From NCBI RefSeq assembly GCF_030409635.1, contig NZ_JAUFQF010000001.1:930001-994000 (forward strand): DNA of 64,000 bases, read 5' to 3'. The notes below the pieces were generated by a model, which had not been told where the DNA came from, did no database searches, and was given only the letters and a program-made list of their open reading frames with translations. This document shows, piece by piece, positions 52,570 to 61,878 of this stretch (within the stretch, counting starts at the first letter, position 1; each line of letters opens with the position of its first letter). The stretch comes from Vibrio agarivorans (GTDB taxonomy: Bacteria > Pseudomonadota > Gammaproteobacteria > Enterobacterales > Vibrionaceae). Both the position numbers and the translations under genes were made by a program.

Positions 52570-53535
52570 TCAAAGGAGTTGTGAGCTTTCTCTCATTTTT
52601 AATTCAAAGGTGCCTTCAACTGAACTGAAGTCGCGCTTGATCAATTTTTTAACCGCTTGATAGCCCACTTGATAATAATTAAAGGCAACAGTAGTCAGGC
52701 TAGGGACTAATAGATCGCTGTAGTCATAGTCTCCCATGCCTACAATCCATATGTTATGACCAATCTTTAATTGCTGCTCTTTGGCACGACGATATAAACG
52801 AATAGCTATATTATCAGTGGCACAAAAATAGACATGATTCGGCTGTAATTGAATCTCTTGGTAGCAGGATTTTTGCTCCGAGTTGGCCAGTGCTTGTAAC
52901 GAAAAATCCAACTCTGGGACGGTGTCAGTTATGGTGGTTTGCATCAATTGAGTACGGCTCGACAGCATACGTTCATCATAAATGTAATGTGCGGCTGCGA
53001 GCGGTGCCTGCTGCTGTTTTAACTGAGTGATGGTTTGTGATACCAGTGCTTGAATCGCATCATGCTCAGGATAATGTAAACAGCAATGGTGGGGGCTGTT
53101 TTTACCAATAAATAGCACGTTATCTAAGCTTTGATAAAAAGTCTCTTCAACACTGTGCTTTGAAGCGATGATGATAGTGCCCAATGCATTGAGGCCATTA
53201 AATTCTCTCACAGCTTGGCATTCTGACTCATGGTTAAACCCTGAGGCATGAAAGAGCATTCGCACTTGTGATTCATTAGCAGCAGCAAGCGCGCCTTTAA
53301 TCACCAAGCTAGTTGTATACGACTCAATACGAGGGGCGACGAAACCAATAATATTAGATTGGCTACGGATTGAACGAGCAAATATATTAGGTGTGTAATG
53401 ACTTTCTTTGACGATAGCATCAATTTTACGGCGGTTTTCTTCCGATACATAACCGTCATTAAAGTAACGTGACACGGTCATTGTCGAAATCCCAAGTTGT
53501 CGTGAGATCTCTGCCATAGTCATTTTTTTACTCAT
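52570..53535 (-). CDS. LacI family transcriptional regulator (MalI/TreR-like)
   Basis: A 321-aa regulator from ATG 53535 (AAGGA 7 nt upstream). It has the LacI headpiece (KKMTMAEISRQLGISTMTVS, RYFNDGYVSEENRRKI), the hinge helix region (NIFARSIRSQSNIIGFV) and a periplasmic-binding-like effector domain. It is encoded just upstream of the GH13 remnant and PTS gene on the same strand with an operator between, the usual arrangement for a sugar-operon repressor. The inducer is probably an alpha-glucoside or its phosphate. Confidence 0.9.
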   Translation of the reverse strand: MSKKMTMAEISRQLGISTMTVSRYFNDGYVSEENRRKIDAIVKESHYTPNIFARSIRSQSNIIGFVAPRIESYTTSLVIKGALAAANESQVRMLFHASGFNHESECQAVREFNGLNALGTIIIASKHSVEETFYQSLDNVLFIGKNSPHHCCLHYPEHDAIQALVSQTITQLKQQQAPLAAAHYIYDERMLSSRTQLMQTTITDTVPELDFSLQALANSEQKSCYQEIQLQPNHVYFCATDNIAIRLYRRAKEQQLKIGHNIWIVGMGDYDYSDLLVPSLTTVAFNYYQVGYQAVKKLIKRDFSSVEGTFELKMRESSQLL

Positions 53536-53550
53536 CAATATTTCCTTCAA

Positions 53551-53957
53551 TAATCCATCATTGCCATATTATCCAATAATATTGGCAGACAACACAGTAA
53601 ATTAAACATGGCAATGGCATTGGTGTTTAATTTTTAGCCACCATATTGAAACTTCATTCAAGACGTCCACTGATATCGCTGTGTTCATCATGCTATGCCT
53701 CTGTATGCCTCTGCTTTGCAACGATGCTAAGTTTCGTTTGTACGGCGCATGATACCACGTGAAGAGTATAAAATGGGCTAAGCTAATGGGAAGTAAAGAG
53801 TTTGCACCCTCTCTATTACTAATCCCTGATGTTAGGTGATACCTAACGATAAAGGCAGTTGAACTAATAACACTTAAAAGATCCACTCACCAAAATCCTA
53901 TTTTGCCCAAGACCCGCTATCCTTAATAGTCAATTAACGGCTTTTCAATGAGTTGCT
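53551..53957. other. Intergenic region with a doubtful 94-codon frame
   Basis: A minus-strand frame 53602-53886 is open but has no ribosome site and a composition unlike a protein; I do not call it. The sequence (tandem CTATGCCTCTGTATGCCTCTG at about 53693-53712, and an inverted GTTAGGTGATACCTAAC at 53831-53847) looks more like an intergenic repeat or RNA. No promoter for the YdjM-like gene is clear. Confidence 0.4.
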
Positions 53958-54962
53958 ATGGATCCAATAACGCAAGGTGTACTTGGTGCGACTTTGTCAC
54001 AATCTGTCAGGGATAAACGGCACGTGGTTGTCGCTGGGGCACTTGGTTTGCTTGCAGGCATGTCGCCTGACTTGGATGTATTGATTCGTTCATCCACTGA
54101 TCCGCTGCTGTTTCTTGAATATCATCGCCAATTTAGCCATTCACTGATTTTTATTCCGTTTGGGAGCTTGCTCTGCGCGTTAGTTTTTTACCCTCTGTTT
54201 GCTAAACGTTGTGGCCTCTCTTTCAAGGCAAGCTGGCTTTATTGTGCGCTTGGTTATAGTACTCATGCACTGCTCGATGCTTGTACCTCTTACGGGACAC
54301 AATTACTGTGGCCTTTTACTGATGAGCGATACGCTTGGAATATTCTTTCTGTGGTCGATCCGCTCTATACCCTGCCGCTTGTTGTTCTTATTTTGCTCGC
54401 TACTCTGAAACGAGAGCCCAAGCTCGCCCGCGTTGCTCTTGTTTGGGTGCTTATTTACCCAATGTTCGGCATGATTCAAAAAGAGCGCGCAGAGAACGCT
54501 GGATGGGAATTAGTGAAATTGCGCCAACATGAGCCTGTTCAGCTTGAAGCGAAACCGAGCTTTGGGAATTTGCTGGTTTGGAAGGTTGTGTATGAAACTG
54601 AGGACCACTATCACGTTGATGCGGTGCGTGTGGGTATATCGATGAAAACGTACTCAGGCGATACGATCAATAAGCTGGATATCAATAGAGACTTAGCCTG
54701 GCTTAATTCCCAATCGCAGCAAGCGGAAGATCTTGAACGATTTCGACATTTCTCTGATGGTTTTTTAGCCCAAGATCCGAACAATGAATTACGCATTTTT
54801 GATGTGCGGTATTCGATGGTGCCAAATCAGATAAGCCCGCTTTGGAGCATTACACTTTCACCGAATGCTGAGGATAATGAGCATGTCGAATACGCGACAC
54901 ATCGGGATGGTGATACTGAATCTAGGCAGGTGTTCTTGGATATGTTGCTCGATAGAATGTAG
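53958..54962 (+). CDS. YdjM-like membrane metal-dependent hydrolase
   Basis: A 334-aa inner-membrane protein of the YdjM/DUF457 family: MDPITQGVLGATLSQ start, SPDLDVL, YHRQFSHSLIFIPF, YSTHALLDACTSYGT carry the conserved Asp and His residues proposed to bind metal, with about four membrane helices to residue 170 and a soluble C-terminal domain after it. Members are LexA-regulated in E. coli; no SOS box is seen here. Activity is unknown. Confidence 0.85.
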   Translation: MDPITQGVLGATLSQSVRDKRHVVVAGALGLLAGMSPDLDVLIRSSTDPLLFLEYHRQFSHSLIFIPFGSLLCALVFYPLFAKRCGLSFKASWLYCALGYSTHALLDACTSYGTQLLWPFTDERYAWNILSVVDPLYTLPLVVLILLATLKREPKLARVALVWVLIYPMFGMIQKERAENAGWELVKLRQHEPVQLEAKPSFGNLLVWKVVYETEDHYHVDAVRVGISMKTYSGDTINKLDINRDLAWLNSQSQQAEDLERFRHFSDGFLAQDPNNELRIFDVRYSMVPNQISPLWSITLSPNAEDNEHVEYATHRDGDTESRQVFLDMLLDRM

Positions 54963-55001
54963 CCCCACTGCCTGATGGCATCAGCTCTATTTCGAACACC
55001 A

Positions 55002-55172
55002 TCACTGTACTATCAAGTTTTGAAGAGTGCTCATTGCTGTCTTTGCACTGACTAAAACACCCATATCATTGCTAATTTCACCTGCGGAAACAACGCTCTC
55101 ATCAGCCCTAGCACTAACCGACCAGCAAAGACACACAAAAGCACAGAACGAAATTATTTTTGTTAGATTCAT
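55002..55172 (-). CDS. Small secreted protein
   Basis: A 56-aa product from ATG 55172: signal peptide MNLTKIISFCAFVCLCWSVS ending ARA, then about 30 residues. Its ATG overlaps the stop region of the 61-aa gene (TAAAATG), so the pair is coupled. Function unknown. It converges on the YdjM-like gene. Confidence 0.5.
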   Translation of the reverse strand: MNLTKIISFCAFVCLCWSVSARADESVVSAGEISNDMGVLVSAKTAMSTLQNLIVQ

Positions 55173-55173
55173 T

Positions 55174-55359
55174 TTAATGCCCCCCGAATAAGACTGAATC
55201 AAATTTTTTAAGCCCTACAACGACGCCTAGCGTGCTAAGGAATAGAGAACCAAAAATAACCTTCATCAATAGCCAATCAATATCAGCAGCACCACTGAGA
55301 TACGTTGCGCCGACAGTCATAGAGATAACTACAGACATTAGGATGATAATACCTTTCAT
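55174..55359 (-). CDS. Small two-helix membrane protein
   Basis: A 61-aa protein with two hydrophobic helices (GIIILMSVVISMTVGATYL and LLMKVIFGSLFLSTLGVVV) and a short C-terminal tail. It is coupled to the downstream 56-aa secreted protein gene. No family recognised, and the ribosome site is weak. The following 55360-55573 holds no gene. Confidence 0.5.
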   Translation of the reverse strand: MKGIIILMSVVISMTVGATYLSGAADIDWLLMKVIFGSLFLSTLGVVVGLKKFDSVLFGGH

Positions 55360-55573
55360 AAGTGAGCCTTAATCGCTAGGGAGTATGGGTCAATAATATG
55401 GCTCAGTCTAAAGGAAATAAATAAGGTGAAATTAGGAAAACATATAAATCTAGTTGAGGTGAGTCTGGGTTATTGTTGCTGATATCTTAACTACTGAGTG
55501 ATTTTGGTCGATAAACTAAAATAGATCTCCCCTATTTTACAAGCCATTAGCTTAACGGCTCAACGCTTAGAAA

Positions 55574-55615
55574 AAGGTGATAGAGCCAATATAGGTAAAT
55601 TGGCTCTATCACCTT
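55574..55615 (-). terminator. Terminator of the helicase operon
   Basis: A 17-bp perfect stem (55574-55590 with 55599-55615; core GGTGATAGAGCC) 21 bp after the helicase stop on the minus strand. Confidence 0.85.
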
Positions 55616-55636
55616 CACTGTCTTCAAAAATTGTTA

Positions 55637-58309
55637 TCAAAAGCTCGCAGGATATGGGTCTACTACATCCAGCTCTAGCGACAACTCGGGTTGCTTGAGA
55701 TAACGCTGCCACTGCTGGGCTTTGGCACTCCCTACATGAGCATCATGGTCATCAAGCAAACATTTGTCTAATTTGCTCTCTGCTCGTGTTTTACGCTCCA
55801 GAAAAGAGGCAAGCTGGTCTTCATCAAACGAGTGCTCTAGATACGGAAAGCTGATCTTCAGCTCTCCCTGCTGCCCTTTTTGATACTGCCGGTTAACCTT
55901 ACTGAATAGTCGGTCTAATCGTCCAACCCTTTGTTCATGATCGCCAGGGCTACCCGCAATGCCGTAGTGATGAACCTGATTACATTGTAGGTGAAGATTC
56001 ACCCCCTCTTGGAAAACAGAGGTCGCCACCAATACATTGGGATAAAACGGTGAGTTGAAACTTAACTGCAGACCCTCTCGGTTTGAGGTTTCACCACTTG
56101 CAAACGCCGCTGGTGAAGTCTGCCCTTTAAGGGCCCGCCACTCGTTGGTGTAATCATCTAGCTCTGCCCCTGCGATTTTTTTGCAAACATCCTCAAAAGT
56201 TTCTAGGGCCGATTTGAAATACCACAGCAACAGTGACTGAGATAGTTTGGGCGCAGTATATTGAATAAAATCAAGATATCGAGCGTGTGCGCCTTCACCA
56301 CTGACGTGCAGCTTAGGATCATTGTCAAAACGATAGAACCAACAAAACAATTCCACCATGACTGGACTTGCGAATAATACACCTGCCTTAAAATAGTTCG
56401 CAAAGTTCTCTTTGGTGGCCTCACTCCATTGACGAAACTTCGCTTGCTCTTGATCTGTTAATTGCTCAAACAAATGCGACCAAATAGTTGGCAGGTATTC
56501 AGCAACGGGCTTCTCTTCATCAAGCATGATGCATTCCAGTCTATGTCGCTCCGCTCTTTGAAACTGTGCAGAAGTGGAATATGTCGCACGTTTACGATCG
56601 CCCGTTTGATGCTCAAAGTGATAACCATAAGCTTCACGTTCATAATCCAATGCGGGCTCTAAATATAAAGAAAATATGCTGTCTGGCTTTCGAAAACGAA
56701 GGCCGACATTGGTGCACTCGGTGTTACGTGTTTCTGCCAACGCATTGGGGTCGCGCTTCTTAACAACAAACAGCTCTGTAATACGCGAGCGCAGTTGGTT
56801 GTCATCAACACTTAGCTCGTTGGCTTCATCATCATCTTCTGCAACAAGATCTTCTCGCTCTTCAGCATGGTTGAAGAAACCGTTAAGCCACACTCGGCTC
56901 CAGTGGCTTTGTTGCCACGCTTGCTGTTCGGCTTGCGTCAAATTGAGGGCATTCGCAATTTGCTGACCTAATACATTATCGTAACGCGTGTTGACGCGTT
57001 TGGTCAGCTCTCGCACAGAAGGGATACGACGCACAAACACTAAGTGTTTAATCTCATCGAGGTTTGAGTGTTCTAAAGTGGTAGGTACGAAACTATCCAC
57101 CAGCGCTTTATATTTGGGATGCTCTGGGAACTGATTGAAACAGCGATAATACTCTTGGCTCAAGCCATGTAATAACTCCGTATCCGGTGCTTTGCTGAAT
57201 GCGTCTTTGCTGTGTTCGCTATTCGGTTGTTCAACCTCATGCTGTGCTGTCTCTTGGTCATGTTCACCAAACGATTCAAAACCCTCTAAATAGCCATAAA
57301 GAAACTGTCTATTTGACGCTTTAGCTTGGAACTGTTTCACCAACTGGCGCTGATACAGTCCAAAAAACAGCTCTGCATTTTGATTTTCTGCAAACGATAC
57401 TGGGTGAGCTATTTCTTTACGATATTGCTGCTTGGCGTAGTGAGCGCCATTGTGGCCTTGCAAAAGGCGTAAACGTCGCAGACCATAGCGTTGAAGCAAT
57501 TGAGCTGCATCGAAAGCCGCTTGCGTAGTGCTCTCTTTCAGCTCTTCTTCCGATGCAAAATATCGCAGTATATTCGCCACATCATTGACTGACGAATGCG
57601 TTGGCGTGGCTGTCATCAGCAGGACACGTTTTGCCAAAGACTGTTCGCCTTCCCCTTCTCCAAAAAAGGCTTGGGCTGCGGCGACTTTTTGTGAGCCGCC
57701 ATCGCGTGCGCGTAGATAATGGGCTTCATCAATCACCAACAAGTCGAACCCTTGCTGATCAAGATAACTCATGACACGTTGCTTGAGCTCTAGTGCCTGT
57801 TTGCGTGCTAATCCAGCCTTGTCGCTACTTTCAGACTCTTTGGTTAACCCACTCAACGCGTGGATAGTAGTGAAATAAACGTGATGTTGCCCTTCGCTGA
57901 CACGAGAGATCATATCCGCTAACTTGGATTCGGGATCGGCCACTTTAACTGGCGTTGATGATTTGTCACACCAATGATCTTTATCAAAACTGCCGAACTC
58001 CTTAACCCACTGTTTGCAAATAGTTTTGTTCGGGCCTATCACCAGCACTTTGGCATCAGGCTTACGTTGGTGCAACAACCTAATAATACCAATGGCTTGA
58101 AAGGTTTTACCCATGCCGACTTCATCTGCAAGCAATGCAAGGCGATGTTTTTGCAACAAGCGACAAAGATAGGCAACACCCTCAGCCTGCTTAGCAGCCA
58201 TAGTGCCATTTTGATCCACTTGATAGCGCCAAGAGTAATCCCCTTCCACAAAGCTCATCTGTTGTGACACCAACTCTGGCGTAATGGTGGCCCAATTAGA
58301 TAGAAACAT
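55637..58309 (-). CDS. SNF2-type DNA helicase/translocase, last gene of a three-gene unit
   Basis: An 890-aa superfamily 2 ATPase: Walker A in LLADEVGMGKT (about 62-71), DEAH box in LLVIDEAHYL (about 196), motif III LLMTATPTHSS, and the C-terminal lobe with VATSVFQEGVNLHLQ and DHEQRVGRLDRLF (about 800). This is the SNF2/RapA style of double-stranded DNA translocase. A long insert (about 320-560) separates the lobes. ATG 58309 and GTG 58315 both overlap the PLD gene end, so translation is coupled. It probably works with the PLD nuclease. Confidence 0.9.
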   Translation of the reverse strand: MFLSNWATITPELVSQQMSFVEGDYSWRYQVDQNGTMAAKQAEGVAYLCRLLQKHRLALLADEVGMGKTFQAIGIIRLLHQRKPDAKVLVIGPNKTICKQWVKEFGSFDKDHWCDKSSTPVKVADPESKLADMISRVSEGQHHVYFTTIHALSGLTKESESSDKAGLARKQALELKQRVMSYLDQQGFDLLVIDEAHYLRARDGGSQKVAAAQAFFGEGEGEQSLAKRVLLMTATPTHSSVNDVANILRYFASEEELKESTTQAAFDAAQLLQRYGLRRLRLLQGHNGAHYAKQQYRKEIAHPVSFAENQNAELFFGLYQRQLVKQFQAKASNRQFLYGYLEGFESFGEHDQETAQHEVEQPNSEHSKDAFSKAPDTELLHGLSQEYYRCFNQFPEHPKYKALVDSFVPTTLEHSNLDEIKHLVFVRRIPSVRELTKRVNTRYDNVLGQQIANALNLTQAEQQAWQQSHWSRVWLNGFFNHAEEREDLVAEDDDEANELSVDDNQLRSRITELFVVKKRDPNALAETRNTECTNVGLRFRKPDSIFSLYLEPALDYEREAYGYHFEHQTGDRKRATYSTSAQFQRAERHRLECIMLDEEKPVAEYLPTIWSHLFEQLTDQEQAKFRQWSEATKENFANYFKAGVLFASPVMVELFCWFYRFDNDPKLHVSGEGAHARYLDFIQYTAPKLSQSLLLWYFKSALETFEDVCKKIAGAELDDYTNEWRALKGQTSPAAFASGETSNREGLQLSFNSPFYPNVLVATSVFQEGVNLHLQCNQVHHYGIAGSPGDHEQRVGRLDRLFSKVNRQYQKGQQGELKISFPYLEHSFDEDQLASFLERKTRAESKLDKCLLDDHDAHVGSAKAQQWQRYLKQPELSLELDVVDPYPASF

Positions 58310-60317
58310 AATCACACTTACCTTTGATCAGTTTACGGTATTCACCACTGCCGATGCGTTTTTGCAGCCCTTGTGAACGAATAACGCTATCACTGCTTTT
58401 GAATCGCAGTTCACTTAAACGCTCTTTTAACTGCGGATCTGTTGCTTGTTTTTTGACGTGATCAACCAACAAGTTGAACTCTTGCTTCATATACCAGTTA
58501 AAAACATTGGCATTTTCTGCCAGCTCTTTACGAATTTTTGCTCCCATCTCCACCAAGCAGCCGGGGACGACAAACGCATATTGCTCAATCATGCGATCGG
58601 ATTTAAGTGCTTGTATACGTTGTTCAAAGCTGTCCATTGCCTGAAACATTCTAAAGTAACTCAAGGTTGGCGACGGCGTTGGCTCAGAAAGTGACCCTGC
58701 CTCTTGCTCATCCAGCCAATCATGGTCGTTTTTCAATATCTCACCGCGTAAAGAGGCGTTAGGATTACTTTCTAGTGCGCGCCCCTCAATTAAGCTATTA
58801 AAGATATCATCCAAAGATTCAAACTCTTCGACCCGGCGCATCATGCTGTTTCGTTCAACAATAAAACCTCGATAGCGTTGCCCACTGGTTATGACCAGCT
58901 CATAGGCATGATTAACCAATAACGCTTGTGGCTCTTGGCCGAGCTTGATGCCACAAGTTACAATGTCACTTGCATTTTCTGTAAAGCGCAATGGTGTATC
59001 AAGGTCTGGCAGGTGTAGTGCGATCGTTTGCCAGTTTATATCACTATCCATTTTGCCCAGCTCAATATGATAAATCAGAGTTTGCCAATCAAATACTACA
59101 CGCGTTTCTATTGGCATCAACTCAGGTACTTCCAGTGCGTCTTGCGTCAGCTCATTGCTGTGCATAAAGTTATCTTGAGTGATACTCATGGGTTTAGAAA
59201 TCACTTGCTCTATAGGCTGCTTATTGGCAAGGATAATCCCTGCTTCTATGTTGACCTGCCCTTTGCCTTTGGCATCCAAGTCTATATTTGAGCCCGGAGC
59301 AGTAAAGTTCCAAGAGCCGATGGCTAATTTGTCTTTGGTCATCCAAATTTTGGCATGACACAGCTCACTTCTGTCATCTTTTTCGATTGGGCTGCGATAA
59401 ATGCGCACCGATTCATCGTTAAGGAGCGGCTGCAAGTTCTCTGTCCACTCGGTTCGCATCCGTTGGTTTTCGACCAAATCAGGCACAATGTGTATGTTCA
59501 ATTGATTTGAAGATACAGCACTTTGTAAACGATGAATAAAGCCCGCTAAGTCTGACGGGAAATAAGGCGACCAAACGACTAAATCCTGTTGGTCATGGTC
59601 TGATGTATCAAGCATATGACCGAGCAAGGTTTTGTGTCTTCCGTCGCTACTATTTTTTGTAAACGTGTGGACAAAGCTCCAGTCTGAAGGCGTCATATCC
59701 GTACGTATGTTGCGAGGAAAGCTGATTTTAAGCGGGCGATTATTTTCATCAACAAGGTTGTTTGCCTCAAATAGTGGCCTAAAAAAAGCGCGAATAGCCT
59801 CTACCTGATGCTGACACTCAACCCGTTGAAAGGTAAAGACCTCTTGGTTAGTTGACCAGCCACTGAGTGTTAAGTTTGCACTGCCTGTGCCCAATATCGC
59901 CTGCCCCTCTTCATCTTGGAGAAAGATCACTTTAGGGTGAAATAAGGAGCTCTTATTCAATGCTTGTTTACGCCCACCATCGAGCAAAGCAGGGTTAACG
60001 CCAAACACTTCAACCACTGTGCGTTTTAAATCACCGGCATCATACATTCGCTGATCAGCAAACACTTTTACATCCATGCTTGAGTGAATCATCGTTTTCC
60101 CTTTGCGGCCCTGTTTAATATTGCCGTTCAGTTTTTGCTGCATGAGTTCAAAATCGATGCGGCTGCGCGGTTTTTCCATCTGCAACAGGGTTGATAAAAC
60201 ATGGCGCTCAAAGAAGTCCATGTTGAGATTGAATGTGGTGAACCAAGCGTGCTTGATTTGGCCAAGAGATTGAATTTGCTTCGTGAGCTCCTCGGCCAAT
60301 TTAAATGGTTTAGTCAT
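58296..60317 (-). CDS. Phospholipase D-family protein, probable nuclease
   Basis: A 673-aa protein with two PLD half-sites: FHPKVIFLQDEEGQAILGTG with SAN (His127, Lys129) and HAKIWMTKDKLAIGSWN (His321, Lys323). The Asp of the classic HKD pattern is not in the usual place in either half, as in restriction-type PLDs. C-terminal about 300 residues are not recognised. PLD enzymes of this type cut DNA or RNA. It overlaps the preceding gene by 8 nt and the helicase gene by 14-20 nt. Confidence 0.85.
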   Translation of the reverse strand: MTKPFKLAEELTKQIQSLGQIKHAWFTTFNLNMDFFERHVLSTLLQMEKPRSRIDFELMQQKLNGNIKQGRKGKTMIHSSMDVKVFADQRMYDAGDLKRTVVEVFGVNPALLDGGRKQALNKSSLFHPKVIFLQDEEGQAILGTGSANLTLSGWSTNQEVFTFQRVECQHQVEAIRAFFRPLFEANNLVDENNRPLKISFPRNIRTDMTPSDWSFVHTFTKNSSDGRHKTLLGHMLDTSDHDQQDLVVWSPYFPSDLAGFIHRLQSAVSSNQLNIHIVPDLVENQRMRTEWTENLQPLLNDESVRIYRSPIEKDDRSELCHAKIWMTKDKLAIGSWNFTAPGSNIDLDAKGKGQVNIEAGIILANKQPIEQVISKPMSITQDNFMHSNELTQDALEVPELMPIETRVVFDWQTLIYHIELGKMDSDINWQTIALHLPDLDTPLRFTENASDIVTCGIKLGQEPQALLVNHAYELVITSGQRYRGFIVERNSMMRRVEEFESLDDIFNSLIEGRALESNPNASLRGEILKNDHDWLDEQEAGSLSEPTPSPTLSYFRMFQAMDSFEQRIQALKSDRMIEQYAFVVPGCLVEMGAKIRKELAENANVFNWYMKQEFNLLVDHVKKQATDPQLKERLSELRFKSSDSVIRSQGLQKRIGSGEYRKLIKGKCDYVSI

Positions 60318-61704
60318 TCGATGTGCCCTCTAAACCGCGAATTAGTTGACTGAACTGGTCAAGGTAGTAGCGATTGAACCAGGATTTATACGGTCTTTGC
60401 GTGGCCGTGGGTAGCGTTCGCAATTTGATGTGACAACGGTATTGCCCTTGATTATCACGTTCCACCCACGGGCTTTGGCCCCGTTGATTCATAATGACGC
60501 GATGGTATTTCAGTAGCTCTTCGACCAACAACATCATATTCGCTTGAGAGTCTTGATCATCCAGTTGTGCTAGAGCTAACAACGTTTCATAACGCTGTTT
60601 CGCGACACCTGCAAACTTGCTTTTAACACCCGCCTCGTTTTGCAACTCACGTGCGAGCTGGATAATTGAGCCCACATGGCGGTCTAAACCAAGATAACGT
60701 TGATAAATCTCTTCTTCTGTCTGAACACGTTGACTCATTAATACCGAAAACAGCAGCTCACACTCGGCAAGCAGTGGCTCAACACGACAGATATCAATTA
60801 ACTTCTGTTTTTCAAACTCGTTGTCTTCGTTTGCGATCGCTTGCTCGAAGAATGGCTGTGCTGTCTCTGCCTCTTGCGTTTGATGATAAATGGTTTGGTA
60901 GAGAGAGCCTGCTGCGTTTTGATCAAGCTCAGTCACGTTGAGCCAAAACGCTTTACTCTGCGAACCGACAACAGCAGGTGTAGCAAAATGTTCGGCATAC
61001 GCTTGTTTGATATGATGAGACACCTCTTCCCATGACGTTAAAGGCATCTTTGAATCTTGCTTCATCACTTGCTGAACATGTGCTACCAAGGCAGCGGCCA
61101 AACCGTTCAGGCCTACATTTTCGTGTATAAAAATCGTAGCTTTGTCCCAAACCGGCGTACTTTGCGGCTGGTGATAGCGATACTCTTTATCAAAAAACTG
61201 CATTTCGGTGAAAGGCGTTTTGTATCGACCACTGACGCCTAACGTCAATTGTCGAACTAACAGCTGACCAGATGGCTCTCGGGTAAATTTTAACGGCTGG
61301 CTTGGCTTACCATTTTGGCTAAGCAAGCGCGCCTTGGATGTCCCCAATATTCCTTGAGTCTTTACGTTCGATTGTTGCTGCTCTTCCGCTTGTAGCATTG
61401 AATAAACAAACAGGTTCTCAAGATAAATCAGACACGTCTGCTTAAAAGCCAGCGTATCGGTGTGCCCAAAAACCGTCTGTAAACCACGGCTCAACTCTGT
61501 CTGTGATTCGACAATTTGTTTAATGACAAAGTGGTGCAATAAGTTCAACGTGTAGTTGCGTACATCGTTAGAGATAGAGCTTACTCGGTTATGAAAAACA
61601 TCCTGACCTAGACGCGACCAAATCATCGTCATCCCCAAAGCATCAATGTTCAGAGATTGCGTCATTGTGTCATCAAATTCAGTAAAATATTGCTTAAGGT
61701 ACAT
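60310..61704 (-). CDS. Unrecognised 464-aa protein, first gene of the PLD/helicase unit
   Basis: It starts at ATG 61704 directly after GGTGAGT; 44 in-frame codons upstream are unlikely to be translated. The protein is soluble and mostly helical, with no motif I recognise. Landmarks: NVRNYTLNLLHHFV-like start, PVWDKATIFIHENVG in the middle, QPFFEQAIANEDNEFEKQKL towards the end. It is 8 nt overlapped with the PLD gene, so the three proteins are made together; it may supply target recognition or act as an adaptor. Confidence 0.7.
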   Translation of the reverse strand: MYLKQYFTEFDDTMTQSLNIDALGMTMIWSRLGQDVFHNRVSSISNDVRNYTLNLLHHFVIKQIVESQTELSRGLQTVFGHTDTLAFKQTCLIYLENLFVYSMLQAEEQQQSNVKTQGILGTSKARLLSQNGKPSQPLKFTREPSGQLLVRQLTLGVSGRYKTPFTEMQFFDKEYRYHQPQSTPVWDKATIFIHENVGLNGLAAALVAHVQQVMKQDSKMPLTSWEEVSHHIKQAYAEHFATPAVVGSQSKAFWLNVTELDQNAAGSLYQTIYHQTQEAETAQPFFEQAIANEDNEFEKQKLIDICRVEPLLAECELLFSVLMSQRVQTEEEIYQRYLGLDRHVGSIIQLARELQNEAGVKSKFAGVAKQRYETLLALAQLDDQDSQANMMLLVEELLKYHRVIMNQRGQSPWVERDNQGQYRCHIKLRTLPTATQRPYKSWFNRYYLDQFSQLIRGLEGTSND

Positions 61705-61878
61705 ACTCACCAGTTCAAAATGTAATAGGCGACTCGCCGCTATTGTAACGGATATCAATATTCTAAATGGAATACTCGCTATTCCGTTATACTTTCCTTT
61801 CGGAAGTAATGCAATTATAACGTACCAGTTACGCATAACAAGTAAAAACTATGTATTTTACAAGTTGAAACCTTTGGC

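Noticed and set aside
53602..53886. 94-codon minus-strand gene
   Set aside because: No ribosome site, unlikely composition and internal repeats; treated as intergenic.
55637..61704. Identification of the helicase/PLD unit as DISARM
   Set aside because: A SNF2 helicase and a PLD protein are present, but there is no DUF1998 protein (DrmB), no DrmA-type helicase and no methyltransferase in the unit.
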